Assembly: GCA_026713345.1 (NCBI GenBank)
Contig: JAPOOQ010000244.1
Span: 1-9,203 of the forward strand
Length of the DNA: 9,203 nucleotides
Reading direction: 5' to 3'
DNA from: Gemmatimonadota bacterium
Lineage (GTDB): Bacteria; Gemmatimonadota; Gemmatimonadetes; Longimicrobiales; Gaopeijiaceae
Shown: piece by piece, positions 1-6,126 of the stretch
How the letters are laid out: each line of letters begins with the position of its first letter
How positions within the stretch are numbered: position 1 is the stretch's first letter
Made by a program: the position numbers and the translations under genes
Notes under the pieces: model-generated
What the model was told of the DNA's origin: nothing
Databases searched by the model: none
Seen by the model: only the letters and a program-made list of their open reading frames with translations

Positions 1-1
1 C

Positions 2-1114
2 TCCGACCTCGTCGGTGAGGCGACCGAGCGGATCCGGCACGACGCCGTTGCCGCTGGCCTCCCTGACGACGACCGTCCCCTTCGCGACGGCGGCACCGGC
101 GCACGCGCCTATGCCGAGGCTGTGGCCGTGTATCTGGCGTTCGCGGTGAGCAAGGTCGTGAACATCGGTTCAGCGATCGCTTCCTGGATGAGTGACCGCG
201 GGGCGTTTCGGGAAACCTTCGCCCGACAAGCGATCCCAATGGTGTGGGACTATGCCGAAGCCAACCCTTTCGCGCGCGCAGGTGGTAGTTTGGCGACAAC
301 CCTGGACAAGGGCGCCAGGGTGATTGACGCGTTGCCTTCCCGGGGAATCGGATCAGGTCAGCAACTGGACGCGGCGACGCATTCGATGGGCATAGGCAAG
401 TTGGTCTCAACTGATCCTCCGTACTACGACAACATCGGGTACGCAGACCTCTCGGACTTCTTCTATGTCTGGCTCCGCCGGTCGTTGAAGTCAATCTTCC
501 CCGGTCTGTTCGGTACGATGGCCGTGCCGAAAGCCGCGGAGCTTGTCGCCACACCGTACCGTCACGAAAACAAAGACTCGGCGGAGGCTTTTTTCCTTGA
601 GGGGATGACCAAGGCCCTGCACAGAATCGCCGAACAATCGCATCCGGTGCTTCCGGTCACCATTTACTACGCCTTCAAACAGTCGGAAACGAAGCGCGAC
701 ACTGGAACCGCCAGCACTGGATGGGAGACATTCTTGGACGCTACCATTCGATCAGGCTTGGCCATCACCGGCACGTGGCCGATACGGACCGAAGGGGCTG
801 GTAGGATTCTTGCCAAAGGCACCAATGCGCTCGCCTCCTCCATCGTCCTCGTCTGCCGCCGACGCCCCTTCGACGCCCCCCTCGCCACCCGCCGCGAATT
901 CCTCACCGCCCTCCGCTCCGAACTCCCCAACGCCCTCCACCTACTCCAATCTGGCAACATCGCCCCCGTCGACCTCGCCCAGGCGGCCATCGGCCCCGGC
1001 ATGGCCATATACACCCGCTACGGGAAGGTATTGGATGGCTCTACCGGAAGCTTGCGATCGGATAGCGGTACGCGGCTCGACTATGGACGCTTTAGGTGGC
1101 CAAGAGCAGCCTGA
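2..1114 (+). CDS. DUF1156 (COG1743-type) DNA methylase, 5' end outside window, C-terminus apparently truncated
   Basis: This is the 3' part (370 codons visible) of an amino-methyltransferase of the DUF1156 / COG1743 family, expected to methylate adenine (or N4-cytosine) in DNA. The frame is open from base 2, so the true start and the SAM-binding motif lie to the left. Visible family landmarks are the TWDFAEANPF-like block (here VWDYAEANPF), the catalytic DPPY motif at fragment residues 138-141 (nt 413-424) followed by YDNIGYADLSDFFYVW, then STGWETFL, GTNALASSIVLVC and NIAPVDLAQAAIGPGMA. From memory of the family, the protein should continue for about 200 residues or more after the RYxKVL block. 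Here, after about nt 1037, the reading changes to an Arg/Ser-rich 25-residue tail and stops. Neither other forward frame restores the family sequence before 1150. The gene is therefore probably broken at its 3' end, though the catalytic motif is intact. It converges on the leftward gene at 1152 with a 37-nt gap. Family assignment is strong; the truncation is an inference from family memory. Confidence 0.88.
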   Translation, partial: SDLVGEATERIRHDAVAAGLPDDDRPLRDGGTGARAYAEAVAVYLAFAVSKVVNIGSAIASWMSDRGAFRETFARQAIPMVWDYAEANPFARAGGSLATTLDKGARVIDALPSRGIGSGQQLDAATHSMGIGKLVSTDPPYYDNIGYADLSDFFYVWLRRSLKSIFPGLFGTMAVPKAAELVATPYRHENKDSAEAFFLEGMTKALHRIAEQSHPVLPVTIYYAFKQSETKRDTGTASTGWETFLDATIRSGLAITGTWPIRTEGAGRILAKGTNALASSIVLVCRRRPFDAPLATRREFLTALRSELPNALHLLQSGNIAPVDLAQAAIGPGMAIYTRYGKVLDGSTGSLRSDSGTRLDYGRFRWPRAA

Positions 1115-1151
1115 CAAGACATTCGCGACTCGGGTGGGTCGGCCTGGCACC

Positions 1152-2432
1152 CTATTTCTGTGCCTGTGAATCTTCCTGCGGCGCATAGATTGTCACCAGG
1201 AACTCAGAGCCACCAATCATCCGGTAGTCGGGTGTCCGGCCCGATAGCTCGAGGCTATTCTCCACGATAATCCGCATCCCCTCCCCGCGCTTGTCCATCA
1301 GTGTCCTGCGATCGGTGGTCAGCCACGGAAGCTCCGAAGGCACTGGGCACTTGGCCAACAGGCTGCTCAGGACTTCGTTTCGGGACGACTGGATATGTAG
1401 CAAGTTCTCAGGTTCCAACGTGTTTGGGATCTCACCGGGAGAGTATAGTTCCAGCCGGTCGGTGAACAGTCGCAACCGGATCTTGGAGCCGTGGATAGAG
1501 TAGTCGCGGTGCGCGACCGCATTGACCACCGCTTCGAAGACCGCCGTCATGTCGAACTGCGGCCGGTCGACGCGCCCCAACTGCTTGAACGCTGCCACCT
1601 TCATGTTCTTCGCCACGAACCGGCAGGCCTCGTCCACCTGCCGATCAAGCGGTCCGGATATGTCGGCGGCATCCAGTTGGTACACCTCCTCCTCACCCTT
1701 TGGGCGCACTCGGTCACCTCTGTACGCCACAGCCTGGACGAAGGCATTCGGAAGCCAACGACGAGCATCGCGAGCAGCCATCAGAACCCCGGCGACCGTC
1801 GGCCGTAGCACGCCATCCTCGTCTTGCCGAGCCATCCGCAACTTGGAAAGCAGGTCATTCCCCTCGTCCCGAGTTCTCTGAGTGCGAAACCGTTCCCACA
1901 GATCGGGTGCCAAAACATCTATTGTGGCGTCAGAAACCACCTGTTCATCGAATCGGATCATTCGGGTCTGACTGCGCTGCTGGAACAGCCTAGCCAAATA
2001 GTCGGGGGACATCGCGCGTTTCTCGTCCGCGACGCGGTGAAGATAGCCTGCCGGACTCCGGTGCACGAAGAGGCTGCGCCTGACCTCCACTTTCACTACC
2101 GCAAGCTCCTCTCCGGTGGTGCTTGGCAGCCACAGGCGATCAACGATCGGATCCAGGGTGGGTTCAACCAACTCGGTGCAAACGTGGCGAACGAAACCCA
2201 CCACGCTATCCAGAAGGTGAAGCGGGATCCCCACAATTTCGCGGGGCCGGTCACTCACCCCGAGCACGCAGACACCGCCATGACTGTTGGCGAACGCCGC
2301 CAACTCATCCGCGAAGTTGCTCGCACGCGGGCCCGTCACCTGCTCCTTTCTGAACCTCACTTCCTTGAGCTCCAAGAAACTGCTCTCACCGAGCCGGATC
2401 TGATCCAATAGTTCCCTTCGGCTGTCAAGCAC
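1152..2432 (-). CDS. AlbA_2 (Schlafen-like) / GHKL-type ATP-binding protein, COG2865-like
   Basis: This 426-residue protein resembles COG2865-type proteins, annotated in databases as predicted transcriptional regulators or ATP-binding proteins. The N-terminal half is an AlbA_2 / Schlafen-like domain: GESSFLELKE at 15-24, then ADELAAFANSHGG at 41-53 and a VLGVSD strand at 56-61. The C-terminal third resembles HATPase_c_4: EAVVNAVAHRDYS at 300-312 (E300, N304, H308-R309-D310), DRLELYSPG at 325-333 and a glycine-containing RGEGMRIIV at 382-390. I place the start at the GTG at 2432, not at the frame-open start at 2600. The upstream 56 codons lie inside the trlF-like gene and look like out-of-frame translation. 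GTG at 2432 has a GGAG 7 nt upstream and overlaps the trlF-like stop by 8 nt (GTGCTTGA), which suggests translational coupling. Nucleic-acid binding and ATP binding are family-level expectations; the cellular role is unknown. It ends in TAG close to the broken methylase, with no convincing terminator. Confidence 0.85.
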   Translation of the reverse strand: MLDSRRELLDQIRLGESSFLELKEVRFRKEQVTGPRASNFADELAAFANSHGGVCVLGVSDRPREIVGIPLHLLDSVVGFVRHVCTELVEPTLDPIVDRLWLPSTTGEELAVVKVEVRRSLFVHRSPAGYLHRVADEKRAMSPDYLARLFQQRSQTRMIRFDEQVVSDATIDVLAPDLWERFRTQRTRDEGNDLLSKLRMARQDEDGVLRPTVAGVLMAARDARRWLPNAFVQAVAYRGDRVRPKGEEEVYQLDAADISGPLDRQVDEACRFVAKNMKVAAFKQLGRVDRPQFDMTAVFEAVVNAVAHRDYSIHGSKIRLRLFTDRLELYSPGEIPNTLEPENLLHIQSSRNEVLSSLLAKCPVPSELPWLTTDRRTLMDKRGEGMRIIVENSLELSGRTPDYRMIGGSEFLVTIYAPQEDSQAQK

Positions 2433-5298
2433 GGGCCGACTCCGGTCCCAGTCTCCGGTAGCGGGACTCGAAGGCCTCACGACCCCCCTCCATAACGCGG
2501 CAGATTTCGTCCCGGATATCCTGGTCCTGTAGACTTCCCGCCTGCGAAACCACGCACTGGCCAGCCTTGAACTCCATTGCGTGCAGCATCTCCGCATCAC
2601 CGTTTACGACGATATTCGGGTTGTGAGTCACGACGATGATCTGCCTTCGCAGCTTGTTTTCGCGAATCTGCCGAACCACTAGGTCGTAGATCAGGTGGTT
2701 GTCCAGGTCATCTTCCGGCTGATCAAGCACGAGTGGTTCGGCTCCGTACGCCAGGAGGAAGGCCAGCATTGCCGCAGCCCGCTGACCGGCCGATGCTTGG
2801 CCAATTGGCCGAAAATCCTTGCCATCGCTGCGGCGACTGTACTCCACGTTCAGTCCGTCCTCCGGGAACCACGCCCAGAGCCGGTCGAGAAGGGTGGGAT
2901 CCCGCTCGGATTCTCGCTCGAGGTAGTTGTTGAAATGGCCTCCGAAACCACCTTCGCCACGGCAAGCGGACTCCCAACGCTGTTTGAGCCGTTCCAAGCG
3001 CCGTTCCAGCTCCGTGCCGCGTTCCACAGCGTCGATTGGCAGATTGTGCAGCAACTCCCCCACAATGCCCTTCGCTCTCCCGCTCTCATACTTCAGGATG
3101 TCAGGCTCGAAGCGATCGTCCTTTACCCCCAATTCATCCCGCAACGACCTCTCTATTGTGCGAGCATCATCACCATACCGCTGGACCGAAATACGGACGA
3201 AATCGTTCTGGGCCAGCGCCTGCTCCAGAAACCGTTCACGACCTTCACTAATCGTACGGCGGGCCGCCTGGATTTGACGGTGACATTCTTCGGACTCTTT
3301 GACCCGACGGATGCGTTCTTCCCGTTTTGACTCAAGCACCTCCCTCTGTTCCGTCAGCCGCTGGCGTTCCTGAACCAGTTTTCCGTACTCTGCCGGGTCG
3401 CTCACCCCCGCCGACACTAGCTCCCGCACGAGGTGCTGGTAGTCGGCTTTCGCCCAGTCCAGAGCCTCCTGCCATGAGCTACCAGACAAGGTCTCCTGGT
3501 GCTTCTCCGATGCCTCACGCAGCCGGGCGGCTGTGTTCCGCAGTTCGTCCGTCGCTGTATCGACAGCAGCACCCAATGCCCGGATGACCAGCCGGAAATC
3601 TCCGTCCGCCTCGGACTCACCGATTGCCATCCCCTCGGGCAGACTCTCCAGTTCAATTTCGTTGGCCAGGTCAGCAACCCGGCGAGCCGCGTCGCCAACC
3701 CCTGCGAATTGGCGGTCTGCCTCCCTCTCTTGTCTGACACGTGCTCGGTACGCCCGCAGGACGGCCGAATGGTCGCTCGTCTCGAATTGCTTCAGTTTGC
3801 GTCCAACATCCTCCAAGCCCACCGCGACTTCATCCGCGCGGGCCAATTGGCCCTCCAGTTCGCGAATGCGGGCTCTGGACGTGAAGTACCTGTTAGTCGA
3901 TTCGTCCAGTTGGCTATGCAGTCGCGATGCGCCCGCGGCCTCATCAATCAACGGTAGGAGCGCGGGCCGACTCTCGCCTGCCAGTTCGGCAATCTGCCCC
4001 TGGCTGAAGATGCGTACGGGAAACCGGCTCGGGCCAACGGATTGCGACGAGGACTCGACCCACTCTGCATCCGGCGCCTCGTCCTCAACGCGGATCGTAG
4101 CCGCGTTGTCACCGCGTCGCCATGTGACGCGATGCCGGATGCCATCGCGTACCACAGTCCAGTGGATGGCAGTGCCGTCCTTCAGGGCACCATCGTCCGC
4201 GCGGTTCTTGTACACTCTGTTGAACCGCTCAAACGTGGAGCGCGGGATGCTGCCCTTCTTCAAACGCAGAATGTCCCCGTCCCGTCGCGTCGCAAGTCTC
4301 AAGGCGTGGATAATCGTTGACTTGCCCGTTCCTCGGCCACCCACAATGGCGTTGAGGAGGGGACTGAAACGCAGCCCGGCCGGTTGGCCACGGCCCATGT
4401 ACCGCGCATCGCCGATCTGAATCGACTCGATGAAATAATGTGGGACGGCAAACGGGTCCAAGGGCTCACCGTCACAGCGCCGGATCGAGAACCGATTCCC
4501 GTCCAGCAGCGCCAGCCGAAGACCATCGAGCGAAGGGGGCCCCGCCATCTTCACCCAGGTATAGTGAGAGCCGGGAAACCGGTCCGTGTCAGCCCGGTAT
4601 GGTGGGTGAAAGTCCGATCCCACGACCTCGGTCCACACAGTATTGAGTTGCCGGTACACCCCGGGCTTACCGGAGCCGGGATCGAACGTCTCCATGGCGA
4701 GAATCCCTTCCACTTCAAGAACCTGCGCTACCGTAGTGGAATCGATCTCTGGAGTCCTACCACTATGTGTCTTGAGGCGAAGCAATCCCTTCTTTTGGTC
4801 GACGTGCGCCGGGATAGGGATGCCACCCGCACTGAGAACCGTTTCTACGACTTCGACGGCAGACTTGCGAGTAACACCGTCGCTGTGTCCTCTAGTTCCC
4901 TCGTATGACACGGCGCCCAACAGGGTATCGATGTCGGCTGTCCTAGTCTGTGGTCCAAAAACCGCCAAGAGGTGGAAGCCACCGTTGACGGACAACTCCA
5001 CGCCAGGAAATAGGTGCAACGGTCGGAAGCCCACAGGACGTTCTTCCTCCATCTCGGCGAGTGCCTCGTTGAGTTTGTCAATCCAACCGCCGGAGTTGTG
5101 GTCGGTGACCGCCACACAGTCTACTTCGGCCCGCATGAAGCCAAGCAACCAGTCTCTGGGTGTGACCGGTGCCGACGTGGCAGGATCCGGCTCTCTTGCG
5201 TCCACCGACGCCGGTGTGTGCGTGTGGAAATCAAACTTCCACCAGCGTGCACCCGGGTACGGCCATCTGGTATCCTGACCGATCGAAGCGCTCACCAC
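2425..5298 (-). CDS. PHP phosphoesterase-SMC/ABC-like ATPase fusion, TrlF family
   Basis: This is a 957-residue two-domain protein. The N-terminal PHP domain keeps the candidate metal ligands: FDFHTHT (H25, H27), VTDHN (D66, H67), PGVELS (E101), H109, PAH (H165) and GSDFH (D229, H231). PHP domains act as metal-dependent phosphoesterases, some as nucleases. The second part is an SMC/ABC-like ATPase: Walker A GGRGTGKS at 320-327, a Q-loop-like FSQGQIAELA at 431-440, Glu/Arg-rich probable coiled coil at roughly 460-530 and 640-780, a signature-like QASAGQR at 834-840, Walker B PLVLDQPEDDLDN at 855-867 and an H-loop-like VVTHNP at 889-894. All catalytic motifs appear intact. The start is GTG at 5298, with GAGG 8 nt upstream lying over the end of vapC; a second GTG at 5295 is possible. 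It follows vapC by 5 nt and overlaps the next gene by 8 nt. The architecture matches what databases call TrlF family AAA-like ATPases. The substrate is unknown; a role in defence is inferred from context. Confidence 0.9.
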   Translation of the reverse strand: MVSASIGQDTRWPYPGARWWKFDFHTHTPASVDAREPDPATSAPVTPRDWLLGFMRAEVDCVAVTDHNSGGWIDKLNEALAEMEEERPVGFRPLHLFPGVELSVNGGFHLLAVFGPQTRTADIDTLLGAVSYEGTRGHSDGVTRKSAVEVVETVLSAGGIPIPAHVDQKKGLLRLKTHSGRTPEIDSTTVAQVLEVEGILAMETFDPGSGKPGVYRQLNTVWTEVVGSDFHPPYRADTDRFPGSHYTWVKMAGPPSLDGLRLALLDGNRFSIRRCDGEPLDPFAVPHYFIESIQIGDARYMGRGQPAGLRFSPLLNAIVGGRGTGKSTIIHALRLATRRDGDILRLKKGSIPRSTFERFNRVYKNRADDGALKDGTAIHWTVVRDGIRHRVTWRRGDNAATIRVEDEAPDAEWVESSSQSVGPSRFPVRIFSQGQIAELAGESRPALLPLIDEAAGASRLHSQLDESTNRYFTSRARIRELEGQLARADEVAVGLEDVGRKLKQFETSDHSAVLRAYRARVRQEREADRQFAGVGDAARRVADLANEIELESLPEGMAIGESEADGDFRLVIRALGAAVDTATDELRNTAARLREASEKHQETLSGSSWQEALDWAKADYQHLVRELVSAGVSDPAEYGKLVQERQRLTEQREVLESKREERIRRVKESEECHRQIQAARRTISEGRERFLEQALAQNDFVRISVQRYGDDARTIERSLRDELGVKDDRFEPDILKYESGRAKGIVGELLHNLPIDAVERGTELERRLERLKQRWESACRGEGGFGGHFNNYLERESERDPTLLDRLWAWFPEDGLNVEYSRRSDGKDFRPIGQASAGQRAAAMLAFLLAYGAEPLVLDQPEDDLDNHLIYDLVVRQIRENKLRRQIIVVTHNPNIVVNGDAEMLHAMEFKAGQCVVSQAGSLQDQDIRDEICRVMEGGREAFESRYRRLGPESARA

Positions 5299-5303
5299 CC
5301 CCC

Positions 5304-5738
5304 CTACCTCAGCGGATCCACAACATCGAGAAACGGAAACCGGTGAAACCCGGTGTCCCGCGTGCAGATCCTGCTCACCCCGTGCTCACGCATCAGAACC
5401 GCCGTATGCAGGTCGTACATCTGGTTCCCGCGAACATCCGGCAGTTCCTCCACCGTCTCCTCCAGCACGGCCGCGTGCCGCCGCGTCGGAAGCAGCAACG
5501 CAATCCCCGGCGATCCCACCAGCGCGGCGACGAATCCGCCCGCCTCCGCTGGGCTCCACGGCGAATGGAAGACTCGACGGTGCGTGCTCGCCCGAAGGAA
5601 CTCGTAGCAGATGTTCCAAGTGAGGAACGCGGGCGAGGGACTGCGCCGGGCACCCTCGATCCATCGCCGACAGGGTTCATGATGCTCGGAGTCCCGGTCC
5701 GCCGCGTAGAGGAGCACGTTGGTGTCGAATACCAGCAC
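5304..5738 (-). CDS. vapC: VapC-type PIN-domain toxin ribonuclease
   Basis: A 144-residue PIN-domain protein, the toxin of a VapBC type II toxin-antitoxin pair, expected to be a Mg-dependent ribonuclease cleaving tRNA or rRNA. The four PIN acidic positions are visible: D5 in LVFDTNVLLYA, E46 in CYEFLR, D109 in NQMYDLHTAVL and D128 in TRDTGFHRF. Length fits the family. The start is GTG at 5738, one base after the vapB stop (TGA C GTG), with a strong GGAGGG 8 nt upstream inside vapB, so the two genes are likely translationally coupled. Its 3' end carries the Shine-Dalgarno sequence for the trlF-like gene. The active site looks intact, so it should be a working toxin when unbound. The RNA target cannot be read from the sequence. 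Confidence 0.92.
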   Translation of the reverse strand: MLVFDTNVLLYAADRDSEHHEPCRRWIEGARRSPSPAFLTWNICYEFLRASTHRRVFHSPWSPAEAGGFVAALVGSPGIALLLPTRRHAAVLEETVEELPDVRGNQMYDLHTAVLMREHGVSRICTRDTGFHRFPFLDVVDPLR

Positions 5739-5739
5739 G

Positions 5740-5979
5740 TCACTCGCCCTCCATCACCCCGTACAGCTCTTCGCGGTTCGAGATGTCGACCTGCTGGCCG
5801 CCGCTCTGCCAAGACGGGAGAGGCGCCACGGAACCGTGATCGGCTCCATCGGTGCCGGGGTCCGCAAGCACCCGCCTCAGCCCCGCCTCCACCAGCGCTG
5901 ACATGGTGGTCTCGCGGCGCGCCGCCTCCTCGCGCAGGCGCCGCATGACCGTGTCGTCTATGTTCAGAGTCGTCTTCAT
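5740..5979 (-). CDS. vapB: VapB-type ribbon-helix-helix antitoxin
   Basis: A 79-residue antitoxin. The N-terminal MKTTLNIDDTVMRRLREEA to about residue 38 is a ribbon-helix-helix DNA-binding fold (one beta strand, two helices). The C-terminal GGQQVDISNREELYGVME resembles the segment by which VapB partners bind and block the PIN toxin. I place the start at the ATG at 5979. The frame is open further upstream to 6045, but the 22 extra residues lie in the control region and do not look like protein. No Shine-Dalgarno sequence precedes this ATG. A promoter -10-like element lies 7 nt upstream, so a leaderless mRNA is possible. VapB with VapC is expected to repress its own promoter; the inverted repeat at 5988-6004 is the natural operator candidate. 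It is the first gene of the leftward four-gene unit. Confidence 0.9.
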   Translation of the reverse strand: MKTTLNIDDTVMRRLREEAARRETTMSALVEAGLRRVLADPGTDGADHGSVAPLPSWQSGGQQVDISNREELYGVMEGE

Positions 5980-5986
5980 ACAGGTA

Positions 5987-6015
5987 ACCATACTGATTGT
6001 ATGGCGATATGGCAA
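5987..6015 (-). promoter_or_regulatory. Candidate vapB promoter, possibly leaderless
   Basis: On the minus strand, TTGCCA (plus positions 6010-6015) and TATGGT (5987-5992) are separated by 17 bases, a good -35/-10 layout. The -10 element ends 7 nt before the vapB ATG, which would place the transcript start at or next to the start codon. An alternative -10, TACAAT (5996-6001), would give a short leader but has no obvious -35. This is by inspection only, and the sigma-factor preference of the host is unknown. Confidence 0.45.
5988..6012. promoter_or_regulatory. Candidate VapBC operator: inverted repeat plus a third half-site
   Basis: CCATAC (5988-5993) and GTATGG (5999-6004) form a perfect 6-bp inverted repeat around the 5-bp spacer TGATT. 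A further near-copy, ATATGG (6007-6012), lies 8 bases after the start of the second half-site. The array overlaps the candidate vapB -10 and spacer, where ribbon-helix-helix antitoxins usually bind as dimers to short palindromes. Autoregulation is the expected function. The same site lies 115-139 bp upstream of the divergent helicase start and could affect that gene too. Confidence 0.5.
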
Positions 6016-6126
6016 CCCAGAGCCGGGCATCCCCCGAACTCCCACCGCCCCCTATCTTCGTTGGTGCCGGGAACCCCGTCAATCGCCGCACCCACAGCAA
6101 CTCAACAGCCAGATCGACTCGCCTCA

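Larger units (their letters stand above)
5980..6126. other. Divergent intergenic region between vapB and the helicase gene
   Basis: This 147-bp stretch separates the leftward unit from the rightward helicase gene. It holds the palindrome and candidate vapB promoter at its vapB end. The remainder (about 6016-6126) is C-rich with no clear promoter, hairpin or Shine-Dalgarno sequence. The helicase reading frame is open through it, with an ATG at 6001 and a GTG at 6064, but the encoded residues are Pro/Ser-rich and do not resemble the helicase family's usual N-terminus, so I treat it as non-coding. Confidence 0.55.

Noticed and set aside
1132..1160. Possible terminator between the convergent methylase and AlbA-GHKL genes: GGGTG (1132-1136) and CACCC (1148-1152) followed by TATTTCTG
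   Set aside because: The stem is only 5 bp with an 11-base loop and no proper T run, so it is too weak to call.
2433..2600. N-terminal extension of the AlbA-GHKL gene to 2600
   Set aside because: It would overlap the trlF-like gene by 176 nt with Arg/Trp/Ser-rich residues unlike a domain. GTG 2432 has a Shine-Dalgarno sequence and a tight stop/start overlap, and sits just before the conserved AlbA_2 sequence.
3533..4420. A 295-codon rightward reading frame opposite the trlF-like gene
   Set aside because: Ser/Arg/Pro-rich translation with no domain, lying wholly inside a gene with intact PHP and ATPase motifs.
1148..6070. Similar CCCTAT-TTC-TGCC strings near 1151 and near 6050 as possible direct repeats flanking the leftward unit
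   Set aside because: The match needs several gaps and is at chance level. I found no convincing target-site duplication or attachment site.
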